Below, piece after piece: positions 16,294 to 25,101 of a stretch of 45,456 nucleotides of DNA. A program made the translations under genes and the position numbers. Each line of letters begins with the position of its first letter. Position 1 is the first letter of the stretch. Source of the DNA: an uncultured Roseburia sp. (GTDB lineage Bacteria; Bacillota; Clostridia; Lachnospirales; Lachnospiraceae); contig CAMWKH010000025.1 in NCBI GenBank assembly GCA_947174805.1, forward strand, positions 1-45,456, read 5' to 3'. The notes under the pieces were generated by a model. That model was not told the DNA's origin and did not search any database. It saw only the letters and a program-made list of their open reading frames with translations.

Positions 16294-16743
16294 TTACAAT
16301 TTCTGGTCTATCATCAGACCGGCCATCTCCCAGACTTTGGCAATCATATCCAAAGTTTTCTCCGGTGGAAATTCCTTTAAAACTTCCTTGCTCTGTTTGT
16401 CAACAATCTTAATGGTGACACGATTTGTCTCTTCATGAAAACCAAAAATAGCCTCAGAATCTGTAGCGTTTTTGTTAATTTCCTCCACTGCCTTCCGCAT
16501 AGCTTCGTTTCCTTTCGGCAGCTCCGCCTTTTCCTGCTCGCTGTTCAAATTCTGTTTTCCGGCAAATTCCACAGGTGTTACAATGTTATTTACCGGCTCG
16601 GCTGTCAGCCGCGTCTCCTGATTTTTTTTTGCTTCCAGCGGCTCAGTCTTAGTAGTCTGCACCTTGCTTTTTCCTGTACCCGTACCGGATTTGCTTCCTT
16701 GCTGATAGACTATAGACGTATTCTTCATCGCTCCAATAGCCAT
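16294..16743 (-). CDS. flaG: FlaG family protein
   Basis: This 149-residue protein has a low-complexity Lys/Thr/Glu N-terminus and a C-terminal FlaG domain: FGFHEETNRVTIKIVDKQS, then VLKEFPPEKTLDMIAKVWEMAGLMID. FlaG proteins affect filament length and are usually encoded just before fliD, as here (30 bases apart). The ATG at 16743 has GGAGGTGG upstream. A CCGATATA element 50 bases upstream may give this gene and fliD-fliS their own sigma-28 start. Confidence 0.9.
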   Translation of the reverse strand: MAIGAMKNTSIVYQQGSKSGTGTGKSKVQTTKTEPLEAKKNQETRLTAEPVNNIVTPVEFAGKQNLNSEQEKAELPKGNEAMRKAVEEINKNATDSEAIFGFHEETNRVTIKIVDKQSKEVLKEFPPEKTLDMIAKVWEMAGLMIDQKL

Positions 16744-16793
16744 AATTAACCACCTCCATGTGATTCACACTAAACTTTATTTTTCTATAGTGT

Positions 16794-16800
16794 ATATCGG
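16794..16800 (-). promoter_or_regulatory. Possible sigma-28 -10 element before flaG
   Basis: CCGATATA on the minus strand lies in the 118-base gap between csrA and flaG. The best -35 is TAAT at 17 bases, one longer than usual, so this is weaker than the flagellin promoters. It would start a flaG-fliD-fliS-fliT-like transcript. Confidence 0.45.
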
Positions 16801-16861
16801 AAAGTCCCCCAAAAAATATTATAGTTGTTTTTTGCCATTTGCCCTCCGCTCCGGCCAAATC

Positions 16862-17077
16862 CTACAACAATTTTTTTAGTTTTTCCAAATCTTTTGCATT
16901 TACTGCAGCTTTATTCTCATTTTCGATTTGAACATAGACCTCTTTGCGATATATTGGCACTTGTTTCGGTGCTGTGATGCCGATTTTGACCTGATCTCCC
17001 CGAATCTCCAGTATTGTAAATTCAATATTATTGTCAATTATTAAGGACTCTCCTTTTTTTCTGGTCAAAGCCAACAT
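16862..17077 (-). CDS. csrA: Carbon storage regulator CsrA
   Basis: This 71-residue RNA-binding protein begins MLALTRKKGESLIIDNNIEF and continues with VKIGITAPKQVPIYRKEVY, the full CsrA signature including the conserved C-terminal Arg. It binds GGA in hairpin loops and blocks ribosome entry. It follows fliW by 2 bases. In Firmicutes CsrA represses flagellin translation and FliW relieves this. The flagellin leaders in this window carry a matching hairpin. Length is normal. Confidence 0.97.
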   Translation of the reverse strand: MLALTRKKGESLIIDNNIEFTILEIRGDQVKIGITAPKQVPIYRKEVYVQIENENKAAVNAKDLEKLKKLL

Positions 17078-17079
17078 AT

Positions 17080-17544
17080 CTATTCACCTGCCTTTTCATT
17101 CCGTTTTTTTAAAATATCATAAATTTTATGCTTTACCGGATAATCATCCTCAACGATAAGCTGACAGCCTCTGTTATTTGCCAAATTGATAATAACCGGC
17201 GCCTTCAAATTTATAGTGATATCTTCCACTTTTCCCTGAGGTATGGTCACTGTTGTGAGAATATAAACATCTTCGTCCTTTAATTTCCCCAGGGGTTTCA
17301 AAAGTTCCTCGTCCACATTTGGAGCATAGTCCGGAACGGCTATCCTGGGATTTAAAACCGGCATGGCAAAGCATCCGTCGTCCAGGGACTGCAGCCACAT
17401 AATTGTGTCCTTACCGTCCTTTTCCACGTCAAATATCAAAGTAAAACGTTTCATTTCCGGAAAACCGATAATCCCCTGCTCTACGGTAATAATTTTATCT
17501 TCTGATACTTCTATCTCTCCAAACAGCCTTGTATTTGCTTTCAT
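17080..17544 (-). CDS. fliW: Flagellar assembly factor FliW
   Basis: This 154-residue protein shows the FliW pattern: VEQGIIGFPEMKRFTLIF, MWLQSLDD, CFAMPVLNP, YILTTVTIPQ, and TINLKAPVIINLANNRGCQ. FliW binds either flagellin or CsrA. When flagellin has been exported, free FliW holds CsrA and lets flagellin mRNA be translated. The gene sits between flgL and csrA, the usual order, with nearly abutting ends. Confidence 0.96.
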   Translation of the reverse strand: MKANTRLFGEIEVSEDKIITVEQGIIGFPEMKRFTLIFDVEKDGKDTIMWLQSLDDGCFAMPVLNPRIAVPDYAPNVDEELLKPLGKLKDEDVYILTTVTIPQGKVEDITINLKAPVIINLANNRGCQLIVEDDYPVKHKIYDILKKRNEKAGE

Positions 17545-17561
17545 TTTGCCCTCATTTCACA

Positions 17562-19289
17562 TTAAATGTAGTTTAACAGCGTCTGCTTTTCAATCTTGCT
17601 GGCCGCCATCAAAGATGCCTGGTAAGCATTGTATGCCGCCGTGTAGTCAATAATGATGTCAGAAATTTCTCTGTCCTCGTTGATGGATTTTAACTCCTCA
17701 ACTGCAAGCTGCTGGTTTTCCAGACGATTTTTCGTCATCTCCAGCTGCTGTCCCCTGGAACCGATTTCTGTGTACATTACATTCAGTTTTTTCAGATATT
17801 TGCTAAACTTGCCCACTCCTGCGCTAAGCTGATTTCCCAGATTTTCATCGGCATAATCTGCTTCTTTTCTGGCCGCATCCAACCATTTCTGAATCTCATC
17901 CTGATGGTCCACATATTTGGCCTCTCTCTGCATCTCCTCTAACTTAGCCACTTTATCGTGGGCTTTGATAGCTTTATCCGTAGCGTTTATCAATTCCGTC
18001 ACATCCTGATAAATACTCATATCAAAGAAATCATCTGCCTGGAAATTTACAGTGATGGACTGGTTGACGCCAATATTAAAATTAATGTCCTCATATACTT
18101 TTTTGCCGTTTTCATCATACCTGATATTTTCCACTGGGTGGTCCGGGTCTGTCTTGCAAGTGCAGTTATAATAGTACTCCGGACGAAGTTCACCCTTGGC
18201 AAATCCTGTCTTATCGTAATCTATCTGGATATCGGCCCGGCCGCTCTTTAAGGCGTTGCTCACATCAGATCCCAAAACCAAGTCTCCGGTATTTTTGATA
18301 AACACCATCTCTCCGTCGCCCACAATTTTTGTTCCCATGGCTGCTTCCCAGTTCACTTCCGTATCATATACAGTAAGTGCTGCCCCTGCCACCGGGGCTC
18401 CGGCAGCATCCACTCCCTGATACACGGTTCTTGTGACAATGGCGGAATCATCCAAAACGACAGGATTGCCTGCATTATCATTAATCACTGCCCCTGTGTC
18501 ATCCAGAGGATTGCCGTTGGCATTTACCTGTCTTATTTTTCCATCGTAATAAGCAACTTTTTCTTCTGTGCCCCCGGTAAAAGTCACATCGGTTGTGCCG
18601 TATTTGTAATTTAAAGAAGCTATATCGTTTATGCCATCATAGGCAAGACGTATCCTGTCATAGGCAGTCTCTGTGGTATCACTGATGTAAGGGCTTTTCG
18701 TCCTGTCGCTGCCGTTGGCAATTCCGTCCAAAACCTCCTGCAGAGTCTGAGGCACTTTCACATCTCCGCTGTAATATTTAAATTCTGAAATGTCGTTATA
18801 GGTAAAGGACTGAGTGATATCATAGGATTCCTCCGGGTCGTCCTCCATAAAAGTAAGGGTAGAATTGGTGCGGTATCCGGTAAAAACGCTTCTCCCTGCA
18901 TTGTCGGTATTTCCCTCAGAATACAGCTGTGTCCTTAAGGCGGTAAGACTCTCCAAAATGGTTTTCCTGTCATCTGCCGTAATTGTGGTATTGTTGCCGT
19001 AATTACATTTTGTCTGACAGTCTGTCAAAATCTTATTCATATTATAAAAGGCGGTGTCCGCCATTTTGTACCATGCCTCTACATCCGGAATATTTTTTTC
19101 ATAGTATTGGTTCATCTGGCTCAGTGTACTGCGGAGACGCAGCGCACGGATGGCAATAACCGGATTCTCAGAAGGACGCAGAATCTTTTTCTGGGTAGTC
19201 ATCTGGTTGTTCAGATATGTCTGATTCGCCTTATTCCAGTTAATATTCTTTGTTGTATTGTTAATCATCATGTTATTGGTTACTCGCAT
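17562..19289 (-). CDS. flgL: Hook-filament junction protein FlgL, enlarged
   Basis: The N-terminal flagellin-like helix (MRVTNNMMINNTTKNINWNK, with PSENPVIAIRALRLRS) and the C-terminal helix (DIIIDYTAAYNAYQASLMAA, ending KQTLLNYI) mark FlgL. Its 575 residues are nearly twice the B. subtilis and E. coli proteins (about 300-320). The additional segment, about 170-440, holds beta-rich sequence with many Gly, Asp and Thr residues and the odd run CTCKTDPDHPVE. It is likely an exposed domain at the hook-filament junction. AGGGAGG precedes the ATG at 19289. Confidence 0.93.
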   Translation of the reverse strand: MRVTNNMMINNTTKNINWNKANQTYLNNQMTTQKKILRPSENPVIAIRALRLRSTLSQMNQYYEKNIPDVEAWYKMADTAFYNMNKILTDCQTKCNYGNNTTITADDRKTILESLTALRTQLYSEGNTDNAGRSVFTGYRTNSTLTFMEDDPEESYDITQSFTYNDISEFKYYSGDVKVPQTLQEVLDGIANGSDRTKSPYISDTTETAYDRIRLAYDGINDIASLNYKYGTTDVTFTGGTEEKVAYYDGKIRQVNANGNPLDDTGAVINDNAGNPVVLDDSAIVTRTVYQGVDAAGAPVAGAALTVYDTEVNWEAAMGTKIVGDGEMVFIKNTGDLVLGSDVSNALKSGRADIQIDYDKTGFAKGELRPEYYYNCTCKTDPDHPVENIRYDENGKKVYEDINFNIGVNQSITVNFQADDFFDMSIYQDVTELINATDKAIKAHDKVAKLEEMQREAKYVDHQDEIQKWLDAARKEADYADENLGNQLSAGVGKFSKYLKKLNVMYTEIGSRGQQLEMTKNRLENQQLAVEELKSINEDREISDIIIDYTAAYNAYQASLMAASKIEKQTLLNYI

Positions 19290-19321
19290 ATAAACCTCCC
19301 TGCTGTGCAGCCACAGTCAAA

Positions 19322-21172
19322 TTATACCCCTGTCTCATTTATCAATTTTTCATATAACTCAGACATACACTGGATCATTCTGGATGCCAGATTGTATGCA
19401 TTCTGAAATTTTACCAAATCCAGTGCTTCCTCATCCTCATCCACACCTGCAATGGACAACCTCTGGGTATTGATAGACGCAGAGATATCCACATAATTCT
19501 GCTGGAATATCTTGGCCTCATTGGCATCTACAGATAAATCTGTGAGAATACATTTCAGAAACCCTTCTGCTTTATCCCCTCTGAAAATCTCAACATCGGA
19601 TTTTAATTTTAAAATTTCAGCGATAACGTCCTGACCGGCTTCTTTATCTGAATTATTGGTGGTACTAAAGATGCTGGAATCTCTGATGCTGTCATTTGCT
19701 ACAATAAAATTCAATGCCGTGAGCTGATAATAACTGTCAGAAGTAGAGTTAATCACAGATTTTGTCCCGTCTGTAACCCCGTCACTGCTTACGGTCTGAT
19801 CATGGAAATCATACTCTCCTCCGGTAGCTTTCTTTGCCCGGAAGAAACTCTGCATAGGATTGCCGTTTAAATCCTGTCCAGACATCTGAAGGGCGTTAAA
19901 CCTCTCTGTAAAGTTCCGAAGGAACTCGCTCATCTGGCTCATATAATAGGGTATCCCCATAAAATCCACCTGGGTGCCGATTTCTGCTTTTCCGCTTAAA
20001 AGTTCCTGACGCTGTGCGTCGTCCATCTGCTCCTTCAACTCAAATTTATAGGAAGTAATATTGCCGTTTTCATCTACTTCGGCAGAAAAACTTTTATAAT
20101 TAAAGACTTTATTATTAATGGTAATCTGGCCTTCCGAAGCCATGGTCATCGCCTCCACCCGTGTCTGGGTGCTGGGCTTAATGGTAACGGAAGAAACACT
20201 TGACTTTATCACCCGGCCCTGGAAATTTTCATTGCTGTTACCGTCACGCATTTCATACAGCGCTTTCAGAGAACCGTCCATGGTGGTTGCATTCATATTA
20301 AATTTCATTCCTGTGTCAGACCAGACCACATCATAAAGCCCGTCCACGTCTGTCTGGTTTACTTTGTTCTCCCTTGCCTGACATGTGAGTGTCCTGTACT
20401 GGAAGGAGTTGACGATGGTCTGCCCATCCAGCTTCACAATAAAATTTGTGCCCCCGGTATACATATCCGGGTAATTACTGTTTGACACTGGGCTTTCTTC
20501 CACTGTAATCGGCACAATTTCCGACAATTCATCGATGACCAATGCGCGCTGATCCCTCAGTTCATTGGCCCTGCCTCCCTGCAGTTCGATGTCATTAATC
20601 TGCTTGGTAAGCGTCGCAATCTTTTGGGAACTTGCATTAATACTCTCCACCAAGGTCTTAATCTGGTCGTTGCAGTCTTTCTGCAAAGTAGCCAGACTGT
20701 TTGACACGTTGTTGAAATAGTTACAGAAAATCTGGGCATTGCTGATACATGCCTTCCGGTAATCTTCTTCCTCCCCATGGCCGTGTACGGAATCCAGAGA
20801 ATTAAACAGGTTATTGAAAACTGTGGTAAATCCCGGATTTTTCGCATCCTCGTCATCTTTAAAATTATTTTCTACCTGGTAGAGATAACTTACCTTTGTA
20901 TCGTAATAACCCACAGAACTCTGGTTAATCCAATATTTTGTATCATAGTACTCACTACGAATGGATTTAATGGAGGTCGTGGTAACTCCGCTTCCTGCCG
21001 TTCCAAACTTTTCATGTACCCTGAGGGCATCAGCAGCTTCCCTGTTGGCTACCTGTTTGGTATAACCCTTCGTCTGCACATTGGATACATTATTTGCTGA
21101 TGTATTCACTGCCGCCTGGAATGCATGCAATCCCGACGATGCTATTGTTAATCCAAAAAATGTTGATGGCAT
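19322..21172 (-). CDS. flgK: Hook-associated protein FlgK, paralogue 2
   Basis: This 616-residue protein has the rod/hook N-terminus (GLTIASSGLHAFQAAVNTSA, NNVSNVQTKGYTKQ) and the HAP1 C-terminus (LVKFQNAYNLASRMIQCM, SELYEKLINETGV). FlgK forms the first junction ring between hook and filament. It is immediately downstream of another flgK and differs strongly from it in the middle. The two may form a mixed ring, or this one may do the job of a different hook-associated protein. The gap to flgL is 32 bases, so they are in one operon. Confidence 0.9.
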   Translation of the reverse strand: MPSTFFGLTIASSGLHAFQAAVNTSANNVSNVQTKGYTKQVANREAADALRVHEKFGTAGSGVTTTSIKSIRSEYYDTKYWINQSSVGYYDTKVSYLYQVENNFKDDEDAKNPGFTTVFNNLFNSLDSVHGHGEEEDYRKACISNAQIFCNYFNNVSNSLATLQKDCNDQIKTLVESINASSQKIATLTKQINDIELQGGRANELRDQRALVIDELSEIVPITVEESPVSNSNYPDMYTGGTNFIVKLDGQTIVNSFQYRTLTCQARENKVNQTDVDGLYDVVWSDTGMKFNMNATTMDGSLKALYEMRDGNSNENFQGRVIKSSVSSVTIKPSTQTRVEAMTMASEGQITINNKVFNYKSFSAEVDENGNITSYKFELKEQMDDAQRQELLSGKAEIGTQVDFMGIPYYMSQMSEFLRNFTERFNALQMSGQDLNGNPMQSFFRAKKATGGEYDFHDQTVSSDGVTDGTKSVINSTSDSYYQLTALNFIVANDSIRDSSIFSTTNNSDKEAGQDVIAEILKLKSDVEIFRGDKAEGFLKCILTDLSVDANEAKIFQQNYVDISASINTQRLSIAGVDEDEEALDLVKFQNAYNLASRMIQCMSELYEKLINETGV

Positions 21173-21196
21173 ATGGCCTCACCTCTTCCTCGCTGT

Positions 21197-22945
21197 TTAA
21201 CCCATCTGTCTGATAATGGTCTCTATCATCTCACTGACTACATTTATGTATCTGCTGGCCGCATTGTATGCGTTCTGATATTTAATCATGTTGGTAAGTT
21301 CCTCGTCGGAAGACACACCAATCACCTGCTGCCTGGCATTGTCCGTCTCTAACTTGCTTTGCTCTAACCCTTCTGAGGCATCTTTAAATACATTACCCAG
21401 AGTCGCAAGCTCCCCTGTCATTTTGTTGTAATACTCCGCAAAGGTACAGGGCGTGGTGTCATGAGGCGTAAGTATCAGTTTCTCCCCTGACCACAGCGCC
21501 GTCAACTCTTCCCCCAGGGAAAAGGACACCGGGTATTCCCCTTCAATCATCTTATTCTCAAATGCCGGAAGCTGTGTATCGCTCTCCCGGAGAATCGGAT
21601 TGATTTGAATACTGTTAATGGTATACATTTTTGATGTGTCAGAATAATCTTCCTCATTATATTTATAATAGACATCTCCATTGGCATCCGTTACCTTCGT
21701 ATACCGGGTGCAGCCAGTCCTCTCAAAGAGTTCCTGGGGAGGGAGCTTGCCGTCGGCCCCCACTCTGCACTTTTCTGTATCCAAAATCAGGTCGCCCTTG
21801 TTAATCGTTACCTGATTTCCATTCTCATCTACACCTGTAATAACTTTGTCGGCTCCTTTATTGGGGCAGAATACGTCATTAATCTGTGTGACAACGGAGT
21901 GAACCAATTCATCAAACTCCGCCTGGATATTCATCATCACGGAATTTCCCAGGGTTGCGTCATAAATTTCCTTGGAAACCCCCTCTAAATCAGTGAAGTT
22001 GGCCCGTTTATATCCCCTTGCCAAAACAAGCCCCCTCAGCTCTCCCACATCGTTTTTCATAAGTGTGGAAATCTCCTCGGAAGGGTCTAACACATTATAG
22101 TATTTTCCGTTTTCCAAATCGGATAAATGCTCCCAATAGGGTGTGATAAATCCGGTAACTTTATCTACTTTTTCCCCTATATGATATGTATGCGCCTCAT
22201 CTACAAAGGGTACATTTTCAAAAGAGACTTTCAAAATACCATTATGGACTTCTTTGTAGGAGACCGCTCCATATTTTGACAGCTCATCCACAAGGTAATC
22301 CCTTGCGTCCCTTAAACTCATAGCCGTCTCTACATTACCCGACTCGATGGCCATAATACGTTTATTCAGTTCGTTAATATCATCACCGATTTCATTGATA
22401 CGCTCCACAATATCATGAATCTGGGTGTTCATATTGTCCTGGTATTTGGCTAACCCCTTATTGATAGCCTTGGATTTGCTGACGAACAAATTTGCCTTCT
22501 GGATAACCAGGTTCTGGTTTTCGCTTCGGGAGGGATCCTTTGCAAACTCCTCAAATGCTGCGTAAAGGCCGTCGTCCTTACTCACCAGCACATCCTGGAA
22601 TGCCTGCCCCTCAAGCTCCTGGAACATAGTCTCCACTTCATATATCGTCTCATAAGTAGATGAATAAAAACCATGCCGTCCCACCTGGTTACGGTAAGTC
22701 TTATCCAAAAAGATATCTCTTGCATGAACAGCATCCGCAATGGTCACTCCAAGTCCGGACTGCTGAGGGCTTATCGCTGCCGTCGTGTTAAAGGTATAGT
22801 AATCCCGGTCTCCCTGTAATACCCGTTGTCTCACATACCCTTTTGTATCCACGTTAGACAGGTTATTTGCCGTAATATTTAGGGCATTCTGGCTAACTTT
22901 TATGCCGGATGCCCCAATAAATAAACTTCCCATTGAATTGGCCAT
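21197..22945 (-). CDS. flgK: Hook-associated protein FlgK, paralogue 1
   Basis: This 582-residue protein opens MANSMGSLFIGASGIKVSQN, followed by ALNITANNLSNVDTKGYVRQ and SPQQSGLGV, the typical FlgK start. It ends with MIKYQNAYNAASRYINVVSE and MIETIIRQMG. Length is close to the usual 500-580. It is encoded 24 bases after flgN, its expected chaperone, so it is the better candidate for the canonical FlgK of the pair. AGGGAGGAAG precedes the ATG. Confidence 0.93.
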   Translation of the reverse strand: MANSMGSLFIGASGIKVSQNALNITANNLSNVDTKGYVRQRVLQGDRDYYTFNTTAAISPQQSGLGVTIADAVHARDIFLDKTYRNQVGRHGFYSSTYETIYEVETMFQELEGQAFQDVLVSKDDGLYAAFEEFAKDPSRSENQNLVIQKANLFVSKSKAINKGLAKYQDNMNTQIHDIVERINEIGDDINELNKRIMAIESGNVETAMSLRDARDYLVDELSKYGAVSYKEVHNGILKVSFENVPFVDEAHTYHIGEKVDKVTGFITPYWEHLSDLENGKYYNVLDPSEEISTLMKNDVGELRGLVLARGYKRANFTDLEGVSKEIYDATLGNSVMMNIQAEFDELVHSVVTQINDVFCPNKGADKVITGVDENGNQVTINKGDLILDTEKCRVGADGKLPPQELFERTGCTRYTKVTDANGDVYYKYNEEDYSDTSKMYTINSIQINPILRESDTQLPAFENKMIEGEYPVSFSLGEELTALWSGEKLILTPHDTTPCTFAEYYNKMTGELATLGNVFKDASEGLEQSKLETDNARQQVIGVSSDEELTNMIKYQNAYNAASRYINVVSEMIETIIRQMG

Positions 22946-22969
22946 AAAATTCTTCCTCCCTGAGGCAGA

Positions 22970-23482
22970 CTACTGCTTTGCGTCAAATCCGCTGTTAGGC
23001 AGTATATCCCCCGTATTGTAAGCCTGTTTGTTATAGTTTGCAGTTTCGGGTGCCTGCCGCATACTCTTAAACAAGGTGAGATCGAATTCTACCATTTCAA
23101 GTGCCTGTTGTAACAGTTTTTCGTTCCGCAGATTACACTCCTGCATCTCCTTGCCGGTAGCCAGGATTTTCGTGCGGATCTCAGATAAACGTTCCTGCTC
23201 ATTCGGCTGTTTATCCAAATAGCCTATAAGCTTTGTAATGGTCATCTCTTCAAAGTTCTTGCCCAAAACATCTGCCATATCTTTTAATATGGCATCTCTT
23301 TTATTGTCGAGATTGCGGAGCAGGCTTGCAACATCCTGCTCCTTATCAGTAATCTTTTCCAGGCCGGCAATATCGCCTCCCACAATAGCTGTGCGCTTCT
23401 CATTGCCCAGATCAATCAGAGCCTGGTACTGAGTATTTTCTTCCTCTAAAACTCCAATAAGATTATCCATTAAACTAGCCAC
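22970..23482 (-). CDS. flgN: FlgN family export chaperone
   Basis: This 170-residue helical protein starts MASLMDNLIGVLEEENTQYQ, with LIDLGNEKRTAIVGGDIAGL and ITDKEQDVASLLRNLDNKR, which matches FlgN. FlgN holds FlgK and FlgL in the cytoplasm for export. It stands between flgM and flgK, the standard order, with a 23-base gap to flgM. The C-terminal tail (NKQAYNTGDILPNSGFDAKQ) is flexible, as is usual for the substrate-binding end. Confidence 0.9.
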   Translation of the reverse strand: MASLMDNLIGVLEEENTQYQALIDLGNEKRTAIVGGDIAGLEKITDKEQDVASLLRNLDNKRDAILKDMADVLGKNFEEMTITKLIGYLDKQPNEQERLSEIRTKILATGKEMQECNLRNEKLLQQALEMVEFDLTLFKSMRQAPETANYNKQAYNTGDILPNSGFDAKQ

Positions 23483-23505
23483 TGATGAACCTCATTTCTT
23501 AGCAC

Positions 23506-23787
23506 TTATTTCTGCAGAGCGTTGTATCTCTCTAACAGCTTGCTGGCAAAATCTCCAGAATCAACTTTATAATTTCCTGACTCTATCCTTGCTTTGAGCC
23601 CTGCGACTTTATCTTCCCTGATATCTGAAGCTTCTGCTACTGCCTGTTTTGCAATCTGATAGTCATATCCCGTCCTGGAAATTGTAACTTCATCACGGCC
23701 TGCAGTAGTGCCCCGGCTGCTCTGCGTCTTTGTTGTCTTATTGCTATTATAGATTTGTGCCACTTGATTATATGCTTCGATACGCAT
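23506..23787 (-). CDS. flgM: Anti-sigma-28 factor FlgM
   Basis: This 93-residue protein has the FlgM C-terminal domain: DEVTISRTGYDYQIAKQAV, then REDKVAGLKARIESGNYKVD and DFASKLLERY. It binds sigma-28 until the hook is complete and is then exported, releasing late-gene transcription. It heads the flgM-flgN-flgK-flgK-flgL-fliW-csrA operon. A sigma-28-like promoter about 70 bases upstream implies negative feedback. The gene for sigma-28 itself is not in the window. Confidence 0.93.
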   Translation of the reverse strand: MRIEAYNQVAQIYNSNKTTKTQSSRGTTAGRDEVTISRTGYDYQIAKQAVAEASDIREDKVAGLKARIESGNYKVDSGDFASKLLERYNALQK

Positions 23788-23854
23788 AACAGCATCTCCT
23801 TTCTTCTTCCCTGAAAATGTCTTATTTAAGCTCTTTTCTTTGCTCTTAAACTAT

Positions 23855-23881
23855 TTATCGGTTATTTTTTCTTTTTCCTTA
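23855..23881 (-). promoter_or_regulatory. Sigma-28-like promoter before flgM
   Basis: On the minus strand, TAAG (23878-23881), 16 bases, CCGATAA (23855-23861). Each element is one base from consensus. The position, about 70 bases before the flgM start, fits a late-class operon promoter. Confidence 0.6.
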
Positions 23882-23922
23882 GCAGAATATTCTAAAATTT
23901 TTGCCGGCCTCTCTTTTCCCCC

Positions 23923-24903
23923 TTAATTACATTGGTATTCTTCTGCAAAATTCCTGCAAAATTCCGTAATGCTCTGAGTGATTCCCCGCTCCTTAAAAAC
24001 TCTTAAAAGGCCGCCCTCCTGATTGGCATAAAAGGGATAGTCGTGGGTGCTTCCCCCCCGGACGGGGGTCTGATAATCCCCGTATGCAAGAGTAAGAACC
24101 TCATGATATTGTTCCGGAGCCGGCACTTTTATATTCTCAAAGGGCAGCATGACAACCGAATCATACCACTCTTTTTTGTACAGGCGCTGCGGACTTTTAA
24201 TCCAGTACGGATATTGGGTGATAAAGTCCGCCTCCTGGTAAGTGTACAGGGACATAATAGAATCATACAGCTTCCACAGCTGATTGTCTAAAGTATCATC
24301 CCGCACCAGGGAAGTATTGCACAATTCCTCCACATAACGCAGCTGCTTTTCATAGCCTCCCTCTGCAAATTCCTCCTTTTTATGGGCCAGCAGCAATAAA
24401 ATTTGCTGCATAATCATCTTCTGCAAATCCGATATCTCAGAGTCTCTGGGCACATAGTCTAAGGGAAAAATATCAATCCCGATTCGATAAAAGGGAAAAG
24501 CATGGAACCTTTCCATATAGCTGTTGAAATCCCAATATTTTTCATCCGCCATCACCCTCATCTGGGCAACAAAGGCGGCCTCCTGGAGACGCTTGTCCCC
24601 TGCATACATCCCCGTGAGCACAATCCCATCCGGCAGCTCTTTTTTTAAGATAGAAATCAGGCGGTTATAATCCGGCCTTTTTACGGCGATATCGATATCG
24701 TCGTCCCATGGGATAAACCCCTGATGCCGAACGGCCCCCAGAAGTGTTCCCCAGTCAGCAAAATAGGCAATGTCATGTCTATTACAGATATCTGCTACCG
24801 CTTCAAGAATCTCCATTTCTGCGGCCCAGGCACGCTTCATCAGCTCAGGCACGAAAAAGCCCTCTCTCTCCTCCGCCTCAAAAAATTTTTTATCAAATTT
24901 CAT
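23923..24903 (-). CDS. LicD family phosphotransferase, single domain
   Basis: The start is ATG 24903, with GAGGAGG 6 bases upstream; the frame also has an earlier ATG at 24924, inside which the ribosome site would lie. The 326-residue protein holds one full LicD domain: ELMKRAWAAEMEILE, DWGTLLGAVRHQGFIPWDDD (acidic cluster D67-D71), then PFYRIGIDIFPLDYVP and RGGSTHDYPF. It has the standard LicD length. Its own sigma-A promoter lies at 24997-25025, and no terminator is obvious before flgM, so its transcript may run into the flagellar operon. It probably adds phospho-choline or a phospho-alditol to a surface glycan. Confidence 0.9.
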   Translation of the reverse strand: MKFDKKFFEAEEREGFFVPELMKRAWAAEMEILEAVADICNRHDIAYFADWGTLLGAVRHQGFIPWDDDIDIAVKRPDYNRLISILKKELPDGIVLTGMYAGDKRLQEAAFVAQMRVMADEKYWDFNSYMERFHAFPFYRIGIDIFPLDYVPRDSEISDLQKMIMQQILLLLAHKKEEFAEGGYEKQLRYVEELCNTSLVRDDTLDNQLWKLYDSIMSLYTYQEADFITQYPYWIKSPQRLYKKEWYDSVVMLPFENIKVPAPEQYHEVLTLAYGDYQTPVRGGSTHDYPFYANQEGGLLRVFKERGITQSITEFCRNFAEEYQCN

Positions 24904-24996
24904 ACTTGTCCTCCTCATATCCAATTTCGTTCATAGTTTAAGGAAATTAAACTGGTAGTATCGCTGTAAACGCCTCTGTCCTTTCAATTATTATTC

Positions 24997-25025
24997 AGTA
25001 TAGACCAACCACAGACTTATTTCAA
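24997..25025 (-). promoter_or_regulatory. Sigma-A promoter of the single-domain LicD gene
   Basis: On the minus strand, TTGAAA (25020-25025), 17 bases, TATACT (24997-25002). Both hexamers are one base from consensus and the spacing is ideal. Confidence 0.8.
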
Positions 25026-25051
25026 TATATATAGCCCCCTGTAAAAAAATC

Positions 25052-25060
25052 TGATATACT
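25052..25060 (+). promoter_or_regulatory. Extended -10 promoter of the MBL-fold lipoprotein gene
   Basis: TG-A-TATACT on the plus strand, 41 bases before the ATG at 25102. No good -35 is seen, which extended -10 promoters can do without. It is close behind the divergent LicD promoter. Confidence 0.55.
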
Positions 25061-25101
25061 AAATAGAACCACATTAGAAAAAGATAAAAAGGAATATTAT
25101 T

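Noticed and set aside
24428..24436. CCGATAT on the plus strand within the LicD gene
   Set aside because: It lies inside coding sequence, on the wrong strand for any nearby gene, without a -35.
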